From Xanthomonas sp. 3793 (GTDB lineage: Bacteria > Pseudomonadota > Gammaproteobacteria > Xanthomonadales > Xanthomonadaceae), in NCBI RefSeq assembly GCF_024806835.1, contig NZ_JANTYU010000006.1, forward strand, positions 1 to 64,000: a stretch of DNA of 64,000 nucleotides, given 5' to 3'. Below the pieces are notes generated by a model. That model searched no databases. It saw nothing but the letters and a program-made list of their open reading frames with translations, and was not told the DNA's origin. Below are positions 19,625 through 28,371 of this stretch, one piece after another; positions within the stretch are counted from its first letter, which is position 1, and each line of letters starts with the position of its first letter. Made by a program: the position numbers and the translations under genes.

Positions 19625-20227
19625 TCAACGCTTGCCGCCCACTTCGATGAACTGCAGGAATTCGGCGCGAGTACGCGCGTCTTCGCGGAAGCTGCCCAGC
19701 ATCTTGGAGGTCACCATGCTGACGCCGCGCTTGTGGATGCCGCGGGTGGTCATGCACTCGTGCGCGCCTTCCACCACCACGCCGACGCCGCGCGGCTGCA
19801 GCACGTCCTGGATGCACTGGGCGATCTGCGCGGTCATCTTTTCCTGCACCTGGAAGCGCCGCGCATAGCTTTCCACCACGCGCGCCAGCTTGCTGATGCC
19901 CACCACCTTGCCGCGCGGCAGATAGCCCACGTGCACCTTGCCGATGATCGGCGCCATGTGGTGCTCGCAATGGCTTTCGTAGGAGATGTCGCGCAGCACG
20001 ATCAGCTCGTCGTAGCCGGCCACCTCTTCGAAGGTGCGTTCCAGATACTCGCGCGGTTCCTCGCGGTAGCCGCTGAACCAGTCGCCATAGGCCTCGGCAA
20101 CCCGGCGCGGGGTATCCAGCAGGCCTTCGCGGGCCGGGTCTTCGCCGGCCCAGCGCAGCAGGGTGCGCACGGCATCTTCGGCCTGGGCCTGGGTGACGGG
20201 GGAATCGGGCTGGTCGGACTGGCTCAT
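19625..20227 (-). CDS. folE: GTP cyclohydrolase I
   Basis: 200 residues. First enzyme of tetrahydrofolate/pterin synthesis, converting GTP to dihydroneopterin triphosphate in the cytoplasm. Signature motifs are clear: [35 protein letters not shown] zinc/active-site segment (Cys and paired His), [19 protein letters not shown] and [15 protein letters not shown] 20227 is preferred; a GTG at 20239 is also in frame. It is the first gene of a likely folE-jetABC transcription unit. Confidence 0.95.
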   Translation of the reverse strand: MSQSDQPDSPVTQAQAEDAVRTLLRWAGEDPAREGLLDTPRRVAEAYGDWFSGYREEPREYLERTFEEVAGYDELIVLRDISYESHCEHHMAPIIGKVHVGYLPRGKVVGISKLARVVESYARRFQVQEKMTAQIAQCIQDVLQPRGVGVVVEGAHECMTTRGIHKRGVSMVTSKMLGSFREDARTRAEFLQFIEVGGKR

Positions 20228-20320
20228 GCGCAGGTGCACCCAAAGGGGGCGAGCATGGTACCCGAGGACGGGCCGGCGGCCCCAGTGGCGGTTGCGCCGG
20301 CTTGCGCGGGTTCAGTGACT

Positions 20321-20353
20321 ATTGATTCATTGTTGAATTGATAGCATCCTATC
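20321..20353. promoter_or_regulatory. putative MarR operator/promoter
   Basis: AT-rich segment just upstream of marR. GATAG-CATC-CTATC (20340-20353) is a perfect inverted repeat with 5-base arms. A second, looser dyad (TTCA-TTGT-TGAA, 20327-20338) precedes it. The marR ATG follows the first dyad by four bases with no Shine-Dalgarno sequence, which suggests a very short or absent leader and autoregulation. Confidence 0.5.
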
Positions 20354-20357
20354 TATT

Positions 20358-20813
20358 ATGACGAACAGCGTTCTCTCCCCCCGTGCCCAGCTCAGCTCCG
20401 GCCTGCTGGTCGCCGCCCGCCAATGGCAGCGGCTGGCCGACCAGGCATTTGCCGACTTCGGGCTGTCCAGCGCCTGCACCGGGCCGTTGCTGATGATCGG
20501 CCGCTCCGGCGGCGGTATCCGCCAGGTGGCGCTGGCCCAGCAACTGGGCATGGAAGGCCCCTCCCTGGTGCGGCTGCTGGACAAGCTGTGCGCGCAGGCA
20601 TTGGTGCGCCGGCAGGCCGACAGCAGCGACCGCCGCGCCAACCAGCTGTGGCTCACCGACGCAGGCCAGGCGCTGGTCGGGCGCATCGAGATCCGCCTGG
20701 ATGCGCTGCGTGCGGAGGTGTTCGGCACGCTCAGCGAAGCGCAGGTGCAGGTGGTGCTGACGCTGTGGGAGCAGATCGCGCAGGCGCATGCGCGGCTGAG
20801 TGGGTCCGACTGA
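20358..20813 (+). CDS. MarR-family transcriptional regulator
   Basis: 151 residues with a winged helix-turn-helix core (RQVALAQQLGMEGPSLVRLLDKL as recognition region, then the wing DSSDRRANQLWLTDAGQ with the conserved DxR). First gene of an efflux operon on the same strand, so it most likely represses it and is relieved by an aromatic or phenolic ligand; that ligand is inference. The gene has no ribosome site, with an inverted repeat immediately upstream. Confidence 0.9.
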   Translation: MTNSVLSPRAQLSSGLLVAARQWQRLADQAFADFGLSSACTGPLLMIGRSGGGIRQVALAQQLGMEGPSLVRLLDKLCAQALVRRQADSSDRRANQLWLTDAGQALVGRIEIRLDALRAEVFGTLSEAQVQVVLTLWEQIAQAHARLSGSD

Positions 20814-20915
20814 GCCAGTTGTAAGGCGTCGTGCTGCGACGCGTGTAGTGCCTTGCCGATGTCCTGGCGCGCGCGGCGCCGGGCGTCGTTGTTTTCCTTT
20901 CCCAGGATGTGCCCG

Positions 20916-21125
20916 ATGTACGGCGAATTCAGTCTCTACGGTGTGTTCGTTCCCACCTTGCTGGCGTTGATGACGCTGGCCTACCTGCTCAACAGCGCCA
21001 TCGGTGCGCTGCTGACCCGGGCCGGCGCCTACCGGCACATCTGGCACCCGGCGCTGTTCAACCTGGCGCTGTACATCGCGCTGCTGGGTGGCCTGTTTTC
21101 CCTGACCCGTTGGATGCAATCGTGA
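20916..21125 (+). CDS. DUF1656 small membrane protein (AaeX-like)
   Basis: 69 residues with two hydrophobic helices and the family start MYGEFSLYGVFVPTLL. DUF1656 proteins such as AaeX accompany aromatic carboxylic acid efflux pumps; their own role is unclear. ATG 20916 has AGGA at 20904-20907; an in-frame ATG three codons earlier is also possible. The stop overlaps the GTG start of the next gene (GTGA). Confidence 0.85.
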   Translation: MYGEFSLYGVFVPTLLALMTLAYLLNSAIGALLTRAGAYRHIWHPALFNLALYIALLGGLFSLTRWMQS

Positions 21126-22045
21126 AAAAGCTGATCAAGACCGCGGGGCCGGCGCTGCTGACCCTGGCGATGGTGGTGGTGGCTGCGGTGGTGCTGCAGC
21201 ACCTGTGGCGTTATTACATGGAGGCGCCGTGGACGCGCGATGCGCACGTGGGCGCCGATGTGGTGCAGGTGGCGCCGGATGTGTCCGGGCTGGTGGAGCA
21301 GGTGGCGGTGGCCGACAACCAGGCGGTGCGGCGCGGGCAGTTGCTGTTCGTGGTGGACCGCGCACGCTATGCGATCGCGCTGGAACAGGCGCGCGCCGCG
21401 CTGGCCGAGCGCCAGGCCACCTTGAACCAGTTGCGCCGCGAGATCGCGCGCGACCGCAGCCTGCAGGACCTGGTGGCCGCCGAAGATGCCGAGGTACGCC
21501 GCTCCAATGTGCAAAAGGCGCAGGCGGCGGTGGCCACCGCGCAAGCGGCGGTAGACCTGGCCCAGCTCAATCTGGACCGCACGCAGGTGCGCAGCCCCGC
21601 CGACGGCCACATCAGCGACCGCACCGTGCGCGTGGGCGATTACGTCAGTGCCGGGCGCCCGGTGGTGGCGGTGCTGGATACCGGCTCGTTCCGCGTCGAT
21701 GGCTATTTCGAGGAGACCCGCCTGCAGGGCGTGCATGCCGGCCAGCGCGTGGACGTGCACTTGATGGGCGAGCCGGCCACCTTGCACGGGCATGTGCAGA
21801 GCATCGCCGCCGGGATCGAGGACCGTTACCGCAGCGGCAGCGCCGGCGCCTTGCCCAACGTCACCCCGGCGTTCGACTGGGTGCGGCTGGCGCAGCGCAT
21901 CCCGGTACGCATCGTGCTGGACCAGGTGCCGGCGCATGTGCAGCTGATCGCCGGGCGCACCGCCACCGTGAGCATCCTGCCGGACGCCGTGCGTGACGCA
22001 GCCGCCAGCGCGCCTGCCCGCGTGCAGGCCAAGGCCGCGCCATGA
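21122..22045 (+). CDS. HlyD/EmrA-type membrane fusion protein (AaeA-like)
   Basis: 307 residues: one N-terminal membrane helix, then a periplasmic adaptor. WTRDAHVGADVVQVAPDVSG and VAVADNQAVRRGQLLFVVD form the first half of the lipoyl domain. A short coiled-coil hairpin (around residues 85-140) and VRSPADGHISDRTVRVGDYV complete it, followed by a beta-barrel domain. It links the FUSC pump to the NodT-type outer-membrane channel. It starts at GTG 21122 overlapping the upstream stop, and its own stop overlaps nodT's ATG. Confidence 0.9.
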   Translation: MKKLIKTAGPALLTLAMVVVAAVVLQHLWRYYMEAPWTRDAHVGADVVQVAPDVSGLVEQVAVADNQAVRRGQLLFVVDRARYAIALEQARAALAERQATLNQLRREIARDRSLQDLVAAEDAEVRRSNVQKAQAAVATAQAAVDLAQLNLDRTQVRSPADGHISDRTVRVGDYVSAGRPVVAVLDTGSFRVDGYFEETRLQGVHAGQRVDVHLMGEPATLHGHVQSIAAGIEDRYRSGSAGALPNVTPAFDWVRLAQRIPVRIVLDQVPAHVQLIAGRTATVSILPDAVRDAAASAPARVQAKAAP

Positions 22046-23502
22046 ACCGCAGCGTCTTGCGTCCTGTGGGATTGGCCGCACTGCTGAGCGCCCTGAGCGC
22101 ATGCAGCACGGTCGGCCCGAACTACGCCGTGCCGGACGATTCGGCCTACCAGCGTCCGGCCGCCAACGCGGCGTTTGTCGACACCGGCAACGCCCAGGTG
22201 CAGGCCGGCGCGCCGCTGCCGGCACGCTGGTGGGCGCTGTATCAGGACCCGATGCTGGACCGCCTGATCGAACAGGCCTTGCGCGACAACGTCGAGTTGA
22301 AGGTGGCCGGTGCCAACCTGCGCCGCGCCGCCGCGGTGTACGAACAGGCGCTGGACGCGGGCGGTTTCGATTACGAGGTGGACGCCGGCGTCAGCCGCGC
22401 GCAGGTCTCGGCCGAGGCGTTCCTGCAGCAGGAAAAGCTGCCGGTGTTCAACCTGGCCGATGGCAAGCTCGGGGTGTCGTATCAGTTCGACCTGTTCGGC
22501 AAGCTGCAACGCGGCGCCGAGGCCGCGCAGGCCGATACGCAGGTCGCCCAGGCCGCGATCGATCTGGCGCGCGTCAACGTGGCCGCGCAGGTCGCCGGCA
22601 GTTACGTGGAGATCTGCCACGCCAACCACGAGCTGCACGTGGCCGAGCATTCGCTGCAGTTGCAGCAACGCAGCCGCGACATCACCCAGCGCCTGATCGC
22701 TGCCGGCCGCGGCACCCCGCCCGATCTGGCCCGCGCCACCGCACAGGTGGCGATGCTGGAAGCGGCACTGCCGCCGCTGCGCGCGCGCCGCCAGGCCGCC
22801 GGGTATCAACTGGCCGCGCTGCTCGGCAAGACCCCCGGCGAGGTGCCGGCCGGCGTGGACAGCTGTGCGCACGCGCCGGCCTTGCAGCAACCGATTCCGA
22901 TCGGCGACGGCCGCGCGCTGCTGGCGCGTCGCCCGGATGTGCGCCAGGCCGAGCGGCGGCTGGCGGCAGCCACCGCGCGCATCGGCGTGGCCACTGCCGA
23001 GCTGTATCCGGATATCCGTCTGGGCGGCTCGATCGGTGCCACCGGCCTGCTGGCCGACTTCGGTGAGCCGGCCACGCATGCCTGGTCGTTCGGCCCGCTG
23101 ATCTCGTGGACGCTGCCATCCGGCGGCGCGCGTGCACGCGTGCGCGCCACCGAGGCAGGCGCGGACGCGGCGCTGGCACAGTTCGACCACACCGTGCTGC
23201 AGGCGCTGCGCGAGGTGCAGACCGCCTTGTCGCGTTACGCGCAGGATCTGGACCGCCTGCACCTGCTGGAACAGGCGCAGCAACAGGCCGAGCTGGCGTC
23301 GGCGCAGAACCGGCGCCTGTATCAGGGCGGGCGCACGCCGTATCTGTCCAGCCTGGATGCCGAGCGCACGCTGGCCACCGCCGACATGACGCTGGCCAAT
23401 GCGCAGGCGCAGGTCTCGCAGGATCAACTGCAGCTGTTCCTGGCGCTGGGCGGTGGCTGGGAAGCGGCCGCCGGCCGCACCGACCCGACTGCCGCGCGAT
23501 GA
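22042..23502 (+). CDS. outer-membrane efflux lipoprotein, NodT family
   Basis: 486 residues with a lipoprotein signal (LLSALSACSTVGPNY; Cys is the lipidation site). Two TolC-type repeats follow, with PARWWALYQDPMLDRLIEQAL and a second copy beginning near ARRPDVRQAERRLAAATARIGVATAELYP, the classic NodT/OprM pattern. It would be the outer-membrane channel of the tripartite pump. Overlaps both neighbours by ATGA. Confidence 0.92.
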   Translation: MNRSVLRPVGLAALLSALSACSTVGPNYAVPDDSAYQRPAANAAFVDTGNAQVQAGAPLPARWWALYQDPMLDRLIEQALRDNVELKVAGANLRRAAAVYEQALDAGGFDYEVDAGVSRAQVSAEAFLQQEKLPVFNLADGKLGVSYQFDLFGKLQRGAEAAQADTQVAQAAIDLARVNVAAQVAGSYVEICHANHELHVAEHSLQLQQRSRDITQRLIAAGRGTPPDLARATAQVAMLEAALPPLRARRQAAGYQLAALLGKTPGEVPAGVDSCAHAPALQQPIPIGDGRALLARRPDVRQAERRLAAATARIGVATAELYPDIRLGGSIGATGLLADFGEPATHAWSFGPLISWTLPSGGARARVRATEAGADAALAQFDHTVLQALREVQTALSRYAQDLDRLHLLEQAQQQAELASAQNRRLYQGGRTPYLSSLDAERTLATADMTLANAQAQVSQDQLQLFLALGGGWEAAAGRTDPTAAR

Positions 23503-25811
23503 GTGCGCTGCTGCGCGATCGCCAGGCCTGGCTGTTTTCGGCCAAGACCTTCGCCGCGTCGATCGCGGCGTTGTACGTGGGGCTGGCCGGCAATCTGTCG
23601 CGGCCGTACTGGGCGATGGCCACGGTCTACATCGTCTCCCAGCCGCTGCTCGGCCCCACCCGCGCCAAGGGCGTGTACCGCGTGCTCGGCACCTTGCTGG
23701 CCGGCGCGGCCACCCTGGTGATGCTGCCGAACCTGGTGGAGACGCCGTTGCTGCTCAGTGCGGCGATGGCGCTATGGCTGTCGGCCTGCCTGTTCCTGGC
23801 GCTGCTCAATCGCGGCCCGCGCGGTTATGCGTTTCTGCTGGCCGGCTACACCACCGCCTTCATCGGCTTCCCGGCGGTGACCGCGCCGGAAGGCATCTTC
23901 GACACCGTGGTGGCGCGCAGCGAGGAGATCATCCTGGGCACGGTGATGGCGGTGCTGTTCGCCGCGCTGGTGTTCCCCGCCTCGGTCAAGCCGATGCTGA
24001 CCGCGCGTATCGGCAACTGGATGCACGACGCCGCGCAATGGTGCCGGCAGGTGCTGCAGCGCGGCCCGTCGCAGGCACCGCGCAATCGCCTGGCGGCAGA
24101 CCTGGTGCAGTTCGAAGCCTTGATCGCCTTCGTGCGTCACGACGACCCGCGGCATGCCACCGCGGCACCGGCCATGGAGCAACTGCGCGCACGCATGCTG
24201 ATGCTGCTGCCGGTGCTGTCGTCGATGGCCGACCGGCTGGATGCCTTGCAGCGCGATGGGTCGGCGTTGCCGGCTGAGATTGCAGCGCTGATGGAGGACG
24301 TCGCGGCCTGGGTGGATCAGGACGAGGACGCACGCAGCGATGCGGACGTCGACGCCTTGCGTGCACGCATCGCCGCACTGCGCCCGGCGGTGGACCAGGA
24401 CATCGAGCATCTGCTGCTGGCGAGTTTGCTGCTGCGGCTGGAAGAGCTGCTCGACCTGTGGCAGGACTGCCGCGCGCTGCAGCAGGCGGTGGTGCACGGC
24501 ACGGCGATGCCGGTGCTGCGTGCGATACCGGCTGCGGCGAGACAAGCTACAACGGCGGAATCATCCGAACGGGCTGGCACTGCACAAAGCGAACCTGCTG
24601 TGCGTTCGCGCATGCAGCCTTCATTGCTGCAGCGCCTGGGCTGGTCACGACGCGATGCTGCAATGGCCGAATCACCCGAAAGGACCGAGGCTGCGCAACG
24701 CGAGCCTGCCGCGCGTTCGCGCACGCAACCCTCGTTGCTGCAGCGGCTTACCCGGTCACCGCGCGACCCAAGCGATGCACCGGTACCTGCCAGCGGCGCG
24801 CGGCACATCGACTTCGGCATGGCCGCGTTTTCCGCGCTGAGCGCGGGCTTTGCGTTGATGGCGTACTGCGTGCTGTGGATCGGCATCGGTTGGGAAGGCG
24901 GCGGCAACGGCGCGATGATGGCCGCGGTGACGGCAGCGTTCTTCGCCGCGCAGGACGACCCGGCGCCGAGCATGCTGTCGTTCCTGACCTGGGCGGTAGT
25001 CGCCAGCGTGGTCGCCGGCGTTTACCTGTTCGGCATCTTCCCGGCCATCCACGATTTCCCGATGCTGGTGCTGGTATTGGCGGCGGTATTCCTGCCGATC
25101 GGCGCGTTGCTGCATCGCCCCAAGAGCATGTTGATCGCGCTGCCGCTGGTGGTAAACCTCACCGCCCTGCTCAGCCTGCAGAACACCTACAACGCCAATA
25201 TCCAGAGCTTCGTCAACGCGGCGGTGGCGATGGTGCTGGGCATTGGATTTGCGGTGGTGCTGACGCGCTTGTTCCGTTCGGTGGGCGCCGAATGGAGCGC
25301 GCGCCGGCTGGTGCGCCAGGGTTGGCGCACGCTGGCCGATGCCGCCGAGGGCCGCGGCGTACAGAACCGGCAGCACTTTGCCGCCCGCATGCTGGACCTG
25401 CTTGGCCTGCTCGCACCCCGGTTGGCCTTGGCGCCGGAAGGCAGCGACCTGGCCTCGATGGACATGCTCAACGAAGTGCGCGTGGGCTTGAACATCCTGC
25501 AACTGCGCAGTGCGCGGCATGGCTTGCCGCAGTCGAGCGTTGATGCGGTGGATGCGATTCTGGCCGATGTCGCCGCGCATTACCGGCAACAGATCGCGCA
25601 CAAGCGGCCGTTGCCTGGGCCGGATGCGCTGCGTGATCGTCTGGATGCGTCGCTGGCGCGCGTCGGCAAGGTGCCGGCAGGTGCGCATCGCGATGAGGCG
25701 CTATTGGGTTTGATTGGTTTGCGTTACAGCGTGTTTGCACAGACGGCGCCGCACACCCAGAGAAACACCGGTGCTGAGCCGCCCTTGGCCCCTCTCCCCG
25801 CGGGGCGATAA
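23499..25811 (+). CDS. FUSC-family efflux pump subunit (AaeB-like)
   Basis: 770-residue inner-membrane protein with two hydrophobic FUSC blocks (residues ~15-170 and ~435-570), each preceding a cytoplasmic helical domain. Starts SALLRDRQAWLFSAKTFAA as in AaeB/YccS-like aromatic-acid exporters. The linker between the halves has a tandem duplication of about 35 residues (ERxxxAQxEPAxRSRxQPSLLQRL seen twice, DNA ~24555-24770). The last ~10 residues and the TAA stop are supplied by a dispersed repeat beginning at 25791, so the native C-terminus has probably been replaced. Last gene of the marR efflux operon; ATGA overlap with nodT. Confidence 0.88.
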   Translation: MSALLRDRQAWLFSAKTFAASIAALYVGLAGNLSRPYWAMATVYIVSQPLLGPTRAKGVYRVLGTLLAGAATLVMLPNLVETPLLLSAAMALWLSACLFLALLNRGPRGYAFLLAGYTTAFIGFPAVTAPEGIFDTVVARSEEIILGTVMAVLFAALVFPASVKPMLTARIGNWMHDAAQWCRQVLQRGPSQAPRNRLAADLVQFEALIAFVRHDDPRHATAAPAMEQLRARMLMLLPVLSSMADRLDALQRDGSALPAEIAALMEDVAAWVDQDEDARSDADVDALRARIAALRPAVDQDIEHLLLASLLLRLEELLDLWQDCRALQQAVVHGTAMPVLRAIPAAARQATTAESSERAGTAQSEPAVRSRMQPSLLQRLGWSRRDAAMAESPERTEAAQREPAARSRTQPSLLQRLTRSPRDPSDAPVPASGARHIDFGMAAFSALSAGFALMAYCVLWIGIGWEGGGNGAMMAAVTAAFFAAQDDPAPSMLSFLTWAVVASVVAGVYLFGIFPAIHDFPMLVLVLAAVFLPIGALLHRPKSMLIALPLVVNLTALLSLQNTYNANIQSFVNAAVAMVLGIGFAVVLTRLFRSVGAEWSARRLVRQGWRTLADAAEGRGVQNRQHFAARMLDLLGLLAPRLALAPEGSDLASMDMLNEVRVGLNILQLRSARHGLPQSSVDAVDAILADVAAHYRQQIAHKRPLPGPDALRDRLDASLARVGKVPAGAHRDEALLGLIGLRYSVFAQTAPHTQRNTGAEPPLAPLPAGR

Positions 25812-25901
25812 GGCACTGCCTGCGCGTCACGGGTGCGCGTGCCTTGGAGCGCCCGCGCTGCTGGCGCGGGCCGGGGCGCGGAGCGGGGTTGGGGTGAGGG
25901 T
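25791..25901 (+). repeat. long dispersed repeat, copy A
   Basis: From CCTCTCCCCGCGGGGCGATA through CCTTGGAGCGCCCGCGC to GGTTGGGGTGAGGGT. The complement of the same ~115-base sequence is found at 52681-52795 between recB and recD. It carries several nested inverted repeats. It overlaps the end of the FUSC gene and supplies its stop. Confidence 0.85.
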
Positions 25902-25995
25902 ACGTTTACCAATCCACGACCGCGGTATCGATGCTTCACCTTGGCGGCGCGTGGCGACGCGCTCACCACAGTCGGCGTGCCAGTCACCGGAGGCG

Positions 25996-26040
25996 CCCCT
26001 CATCCGCTCCTTCGGGGCACCTTCTCCCGACGGGAGAAGG
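25996..26040. repeat. dispersed palindromic repeat, copy 4
   Basis: CCCCTCATCCGCTCCTTCGG then CACCTTCTCCCGACGGGAGAAGG-like second hairpin. It lies downstream of the FUSC gene and of the convergent KgtP-like gene, close to both 3' ends, and could act as a bidirectional terminator hairpin. Confidence 0.8.
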
Positions 26041-26075
26041 TAGCTAGATCTCAAGCTTGCGGTTGCATCAACACA

Positions 26076-27437
26076 TCAGCGCTTGCGCTGATGCATCGCC
26101 GCTTCGTCATCCAGCCAGTTGCTGCCCTTGTTGGTCAGGAAGAGCATGTAGACCACCAACGACACCGCGATCACCGCCGTTGCGTAGATCACGAACTCGC
26201 TGACGTGGCCGGTCTTCAAGGAGGCCTGGTACAGCAACGGCGCGGTGCCGCCAAAGGCGGAGTTGGCCAGCGCATAGCCCAGGCCCACGCCCAGCGCGCG
26301 CACATGGGTGGGGAACAGTTCGGCCTTCACCACCGCATTGATCGAGGTGTAGCCGGTCAGGATCACAAAGCCCACGGTGAGGATCGCGAACGCGGTCAGC
26401 CAGTCGGTCTGCTTGGGCAGTTCCATCACCAGGAACCAGGTGTAGAGCACCCCGCCGATACCGAAGAACACCAGCAGGCTCTTGCGCCCGACGATGTCCG
26501 ACAGCCAGCCGCCCACCGGCTGCATCAGCATCAGCACCGTCAGCGCGACCAGGTTGATGATGGTGCCGGCCATCACGTCGCCACCGGCGAATGCGGTCTG
26601 GATCATCTTCGGCCCGGTCACCGAATAGGTGTAGAACGCGATGGTGCCGCCGGCGGTGATCAGGAAGCACAGCAGCAGCGGGCGCCACTGGTTGACGAAC
26701 AGCTCGCGCATCGAGCCCGACGCCTTGGCCTTGCCGGTGCGCGAATCGGCGATGGATTCGGAGCTCAGCGACTCGTCCATGGTCTGGCGCAGCCAGAACA
26801 CCACCAGCGCACCGATGCCGCCCAGGCCGAACGCCACGCGCCAGCCCCACTCGGACACCTGCGGCGCATCGAAGAAATGCAGCATCACCAGCAAGGTGGT
26901 CTGCGCCAGCACGTGCCCGCCAACCAGCGTGACGTAATGGAACGAGGACAGGAACCCGCGCCGGCCCGGAATCGCCGCCTCGGACATGTAGGTCGCGCTG
27001 GTGCCGTACTCGCCACCGGTGGCAAAGCCCTGCAGCAGGCGCGCCAGCAGCAGGATGATTGGCGCGGCGATGCCGATCGTGGACACCGTCGGGGTGATGG
27101 CGATGACGAACGAGCACAGCGCCATCATCGACACCGAGATGGTCAACGCCAGCCGGCGGCCGTAGCGGTCGGCGAAGCGGCCGAAGTACCACGCACCGAT
27201 CGGCCGCATCAAGAACGTCATCGCAAAGATCGCCCACACGAACATCGTGGCGTTCTTGTCTTCCTTGGAGAAGAACTGCGATTCGAAATAGGTGGCGAAC
27301 ACCGAGTAGACGTAGACGTCGTACCACTCGACCAGATTGCCGGCCGACCCCTTGAGCGTATTGGACACCGAACGGCGAAGGCTACCGGGCGCTGCGCCAG
27401 AACCGGCGGCGATCGGAGACGATGGGGGTGCGCTCAT
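26076..27437 (-). CDS. MHS-family MFS permease, KgtP-like
   Basis: 453 residues, about 12 transmembrane helices. N-terminus SAGNLVEWYDVYVYSVFATYF and motif A GRFADRYGRRLAL identify the metabolite:H+ symporter branch; closest in feel to alpha-ketoglutarate permease KgtP and ShiA. It would import a di- or tricarboxylate with protons. ATG at 27437. No metabolic genes are adjacent, so the substrate is inferred. Confidence 0.87.
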   Translation of the reverse strand: MSAPPSSPIAAGSGAAPGSLRRSVSNTLKGSAGNLVEWYDVYVYSVFATYFESQFFSKEDKNATMFVWAIFAMTFLMRPIGAWYFGRFADRYGRRLALTISVSMMALCSFVIAITPTVSTIGIAAPIILLLARLLQGFATGGEYGTSATYMSEAAIPGRRGFLSSFHYVTLVGGHVLAQTTLLVMLHFFDAPQVSEWGWRVAFGLGGIGALVVFWLRQTMDESLSSESIADSRTGKAKASGSMRELFVNQWRPLLLCFLITAGGTIAFYTYSVTGPKMIQTAFAGGDVMAGTIINLVALTVLMLMQPVGGWLSDIVGRKSLLVFFGIGGVLYTWFLVMELPKQTDWLTAFAILTVGFVILTGYTSINAVVKAELFPTHVRALGVGLGYALANSAFGGTAPLLYQASLKTGHVSEFVIYATAVIAVSLVVYMLFLTNKGSNWLDDEAAMHQRKR

Positions 27438-27630
27438 GCAGTCAGAACCTCATGGATGGGGCAGCCCTGGAGTATAGGTGCGCGCTTGTGTGACGCATGT
27501 AAGCATTTCGGCGCATAGGCAGGCGTCGTGCAAGCGGCTAGTCCGTCCGGTTTGTGCCTGGGTGGCAACCAACCCGGAGCGTTTGCCTGTATCGCTCCAA
27601 GGCGACATCTACCGAGATCTTTTTAGCGCT

Positions 27631-28182
27631 TCAGTCCGCTTTCGGCGTCGGCGCGGCAAGCGCTTTGCTGTACATCCCCGACCGATCGAAACAGCACGCA
27701 CGCCGCTTGCCGGAGGCGAGCATGTCGCAGGCGGTCGCGATGCGCGTGACGCGCGTCTGGGCCTTTTTCCCCGAGACGATCCAGAGGATCCAGTCGCGCC
27801 GCGCCACCGCAGTGATGTCGTCCCAGGTCGAACGCGCGCCTGGGTGCGCGGCCAGCGCGGCGTGCAGATCGTCCGGCACCACCGGCTCGGGTTCTTCTGC
27901 GACCGGCGCGATCGCCAACGCAACCTGCGCGCCGGCCGCAACGCCTGCGGCCTGCTGCAATGCGTGTTCGACCTTGAGCCAGTGCCCACCCTGCCCGTCG
28001 GGCTGCAAGGTCGCCTGCAGGGGATGACCGGCCAGTGTGCCGGCCACGCTGACCATGCTGCGCGCCGGCAGTTTGTTGCTTGCGGTGGCGGGCAGCTGCA
28101 CAAACAACCATGTGGCGTCGGCCGGCGCTGCCGGTCGCAGCAGCGTCGCCTTGAAGCCTATGGTGGCGGCTGGCTTGACCAT
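27631..28182 (-). CDS. YdeI/OmpD-associated family protein with DUF1905 domain
   Basis: 183 residues. The N-terminal half is a DUF1905 barrel (ATWLFVQLPATASNKLPARSM, then LQPDGQGGHWLKV). The C-terminal half is the YdeI/OmpD-associated helical domain (DDLHAALAAHPGARSTWDDI, then RDWILWIVSGKKAQTRVTRI). Members have been linked to bacteriocin protection or stress, but the biochemical role is unknown. ATG 28182 is chosen because the domain begins at once; the frame upstream is open but non-coding. Confidence 0.87.
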   Translation of the reverse strand: MVKPAATIGFKATLLRPAAPADATWLFVQLPATASNKLPARSMVSVAGTLAGHPLQATLQPDGQGGHWLKVEHALQQAAGVAAGAQVALAIAPVAEEPEPVVPDDLHAALAAHPGARSTWDDITAVARRDWILWIVSGKKAQTRVTRIATACDMLASGKRRACCFDRSGMYSKALAAPTPKAD

Positions 28183-28371
28183 CGCGCGGACGATAGCACC
28201 GCGCGGACAGACGCGCAGCGACCAGGCACGCCGCGCGCAGAAGCCGCACCAGCGCCTTGCATACCGCCGGACATCAGCACCGAACGCGCCTGCCCGGCGC
28301 TCAGGCAACCGCTCCATCGCTACCTGTAAACTGCGGCGTCCCGGGCACACGGATCGTCCAGCGCAATCAGC

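Noticed and set aside
17839..19650. 603-codon open frame on the plus strand
   Set aside because: Antisense shadow of jetA and jetB.
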